Part shown: positions 63,037 through 64,000 of the stretch, piece by piece | How the letters are laid out: each line of letters starts with the position of its first letter | How positions within the stretch are numbered: the stretch's first letter is position 1 | Assembly: GCF_003254155.1 (NCBI RefSeq) | Contig: NZ_QKZI01000005.1 | Span: 62,001-126,000, forward strand | Reading direction: 5' to 3' | DNA from: Psychrobacillus insolitus | GTDB taxonomy: Bacteria; Bacillota; Bacilli; Bacillales_A; Planococcaceae | Length of the DNA: 64,000 nt | Translations under genes and position numbers: made by a program | The notes under the pieces: model-generated | Seen by the model: the letters and a program-made list of their open reading frames with translations, nothing else | What the model was told of the DNA's origin: nothing | The model's database searches: none

Positions 63037-63369
63037 TTAGATTAAATCTTCTTCAGATACTACAGGTTCATACCTCGACTGTTCTAAATCAACAAGCCCA
63101 TTCGCTAGAAAGGACACTCCCTCTGCTTCTAACAATGTTCTTTGAGAATAAGCAGATTCTTCATCCTTCATGACGATTTCACCCTTTGCATTGATGACAC
63201 GGTGCCAGGGTAATTTATGCTTCTCACTCATCGAATGCAAGATGCGCACAACTTGTCTTGCACCCCTTGGACTGCCAGCAACCTTTGCTATTTGCCCATA
63301 CGACATAACCTTCCCGATAGGAATAGACTTTATTATATTAATTACTCTTTCAGTAAAAGGGTTCATCAT
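63037..63369 (-). CDS. Alkyltransferase-like protein (ATL, MGMT fold)
   Basis: 110 residues, only the MGMT DNA-binding domain: IPIGKVMSYGQIAKVAGSPRGARQVVRIL and KLPWHRVINAKGEIV. The MGMT active-site PCHR is PWHR here, as in E. coli Atl, so no alkyl transfer is possible; ATL proteins bind O6-alkylguanine and recruit nucleotide excision repair. ATG with AAGGATTG upstream. Confidence 0.94.
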   Translation of the reverse strand: MMNPFTERVINIIKSIPIGKVMSYGQIAKVAGSPRGARQVVRILHSMSEKHKLPWHRVINAKGEIVMKDEESAYSQRTLLEAEGVSFLANGLVDLEQSRYEPVVSEEDLI

Positions 63370-63433
63370 GTTTCAATCCTTTCATTCTTTTCAATTATAA
63401 CCGATTTTCACGTATTTCTTTCTAGTACGAAAT

Positions 63434-63484
63434 AAAAGACTGTTCTAAAAGTCAGTGATAAGTTGACTTTAGAACAGCCTTTTA
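63434..63484 (-). terminator. Terminator of rsbR-like gene
   Basis: 21-bp imperfect stem (AAAAGACTGTTCTAAAAGTCA with TGACTTTAGAACAGCCTTTT), then a T-rich tail on the minus strand. Confidence 0.85.
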
Positions 63485-63500
63485 GTTTTACTATTTTTCA

Positions 63501-64000
63501 TCAAACAATTCTTTTACCCATCTGTCCTAAAGCGTAGTGAATTCCATGTTGAAGCGTTTTAAAACAATCGAATTTTGATAATTGTACATCTGATTGTATA
63601 ATGACCATACTTAATTGTGGTGAAATTCCTACGAGAACAGTTTTGATCCCAATTAGCGAAGTAGCAGAAGCTATATTTTCTATTAATCTCGCTGTATACT
63701 GACTTATATTTTGATGAAGTCCAGTTAAATCGAGAATTAAGTAACTCGCTTTATGCGAAGGCAAGTTTGTTAATGTTTTTTCCACTATTGAAATAGCGCG
63801 TTCTTCATCGTATTTTCCGATTAGTGGAACGACCACAATCCCCTCTAATACTGGGATAATCGGAGAAGATAGTTCTTTTACAAGCTCCGTCAAGTCTCTC
63901 GTTTTATCTTCCACAAGTGCTTCTAATTCCAGAATGTGGTCCGTCTCCGTCTTTTTAGCCAACTGACGAATGTTATGATTGACCGTAATATCAGATTGGA
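63501..64000 (-). CDS. RsbR-like STAS protein of the stressosome (5' part beyond window)
   Basis: The frame is open to the window edge (…VNHNIRQLAKKTETDH), so a TTG at 63962 is probably internal. Visible: a linker helix, then a STAS domain (SSPIIPVLEGIVVVPLIGKYDEERA, LILDLTGL, IKTVLVGISPQLSMVII). RsbR proteins assemble with RsbS and sequester RsbT, controlling sigma-B-type stress responses. Of the two Thr phosphorylation sites of RsbR, the first aligns with Ser and the second with Val (my alignment by eye). Confidence 0.82.
   Translation of the reverse strand, partial: QSDITVNHNIRQLAKKTETDHILELEALVEDKTRDLTELVKELSSPIIPVLEGIVVVPLIGKYDEERAISIVEKTLTNLPSHKASYLILDLTGLHQNISQYTARLIENIASATSLIGIKTVLVGISPQLSMVIIQSDVQLSKFDCFKTLQHGIHYALGQMGKRIV

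Overview
The window is low-GC Firmicutes DNA with dense gene packing, strong AAGGAGG-type ribosome binding sites, many TTG starts and classic hairpin-plus-T-run terminators. Gene content closely follows Bacillus subtilis families: YhfW, PpaC, NsrR/Hmp, ThrC-ThrB, YclNOPQ, YngI, HflX, YuaF-FloT, Mrp, YuxK, YocK and Mta. The overall mix suggests a Bacillales member, possibly of the Planococcaceae/Psychrobacillus-Lysinibacillus side. That placement is an inference; no rRNA or tRNA is present to settle it.

Layout. 1-2760: PadR-controlled heterodimeric ABC exporter (one half cut by the window start). 3.3-7.4 kb: Rieske oxidoreductase YhfW, a DsbA/FrnE-like thiol protein, Mn-dependent pyrophosphatase, then divergent nsrR/hmp for nitric oxide defence. 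8.9-13.3 kb: a DUF7662-like/GNAT fusion, a CoA-transferase plus 3-methyladenine glycosylase pair, and a niacin-type transporter. 13.4-17.7 kb: thrC-thrB, ZIP metal transporter, an unusual uracil-DNA glycosylase and a PAP2 phosphatase. 17.9-22.4 kb: iron island (HmoA-type haem monooxygenase and the YclNOPQ siderophore importer) with two promoters and several Fur-like boxes. 22.6-30.5 kb: peptide transporter, homodimeric ABC exporter, HflX, acyl-CoA synthetase, methyltransferase. 30.6-35.4 kb: TRAP dicarboxylate transporter beside fumarase. 35.7-37.9 kb: sigma-W type yuaF-floT operon in which yuaF carries an in-frame TGA. 38-48.7 kb: membrane, stress and housekeeping genes, including an MhqR-box mhqD, ferredoxin reductase, DCC protein, DksA-like protein, GntR regulator and BrnQ. 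49-55.8 kb: complete mrpABCDEFG Na+/H+ antiporter operon with a divergent Usp-like gene. 56.3-64 kb: MFS exporter, DUF421 protein, HxlR-DsbA pair, Mta-type MerR regulator, Nudix and ATL proteins, and the C-terminal part of an RsbR-like stressosome protein cut by the window end.

Functionally the window is mostly stress and nutrient-uptake chromosome: nitric oxide, thiol/quinone, envelope, alkylation and Na+/alkali stress systems sit among importers for iron, niacin, dicarboxylates, peptides and branched-chain amino acids. No phage, plasmid, transposase or CRISPR array was seen.

The most unusual feature is non-coding. Three intergenic arrays of very short units are strictly phased at 20 or 21 bp, about two helical turns. 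One (4.98-5.14 kb) repeats GACCGGATA. The other two (9.80-9.92 kb and 55.87-56.23 kb) share a CTTGCG core with variable spacers. All sit at gene 3' ends next to terminators. Separately, a dispersed element of about 95-115 bp (head AAAAGCGNAAGCGCC, tail GCAGAAATTTTATATACTTT) occurs at least six times, and one GC-rich element with long terminal inverted repeats occurs once.
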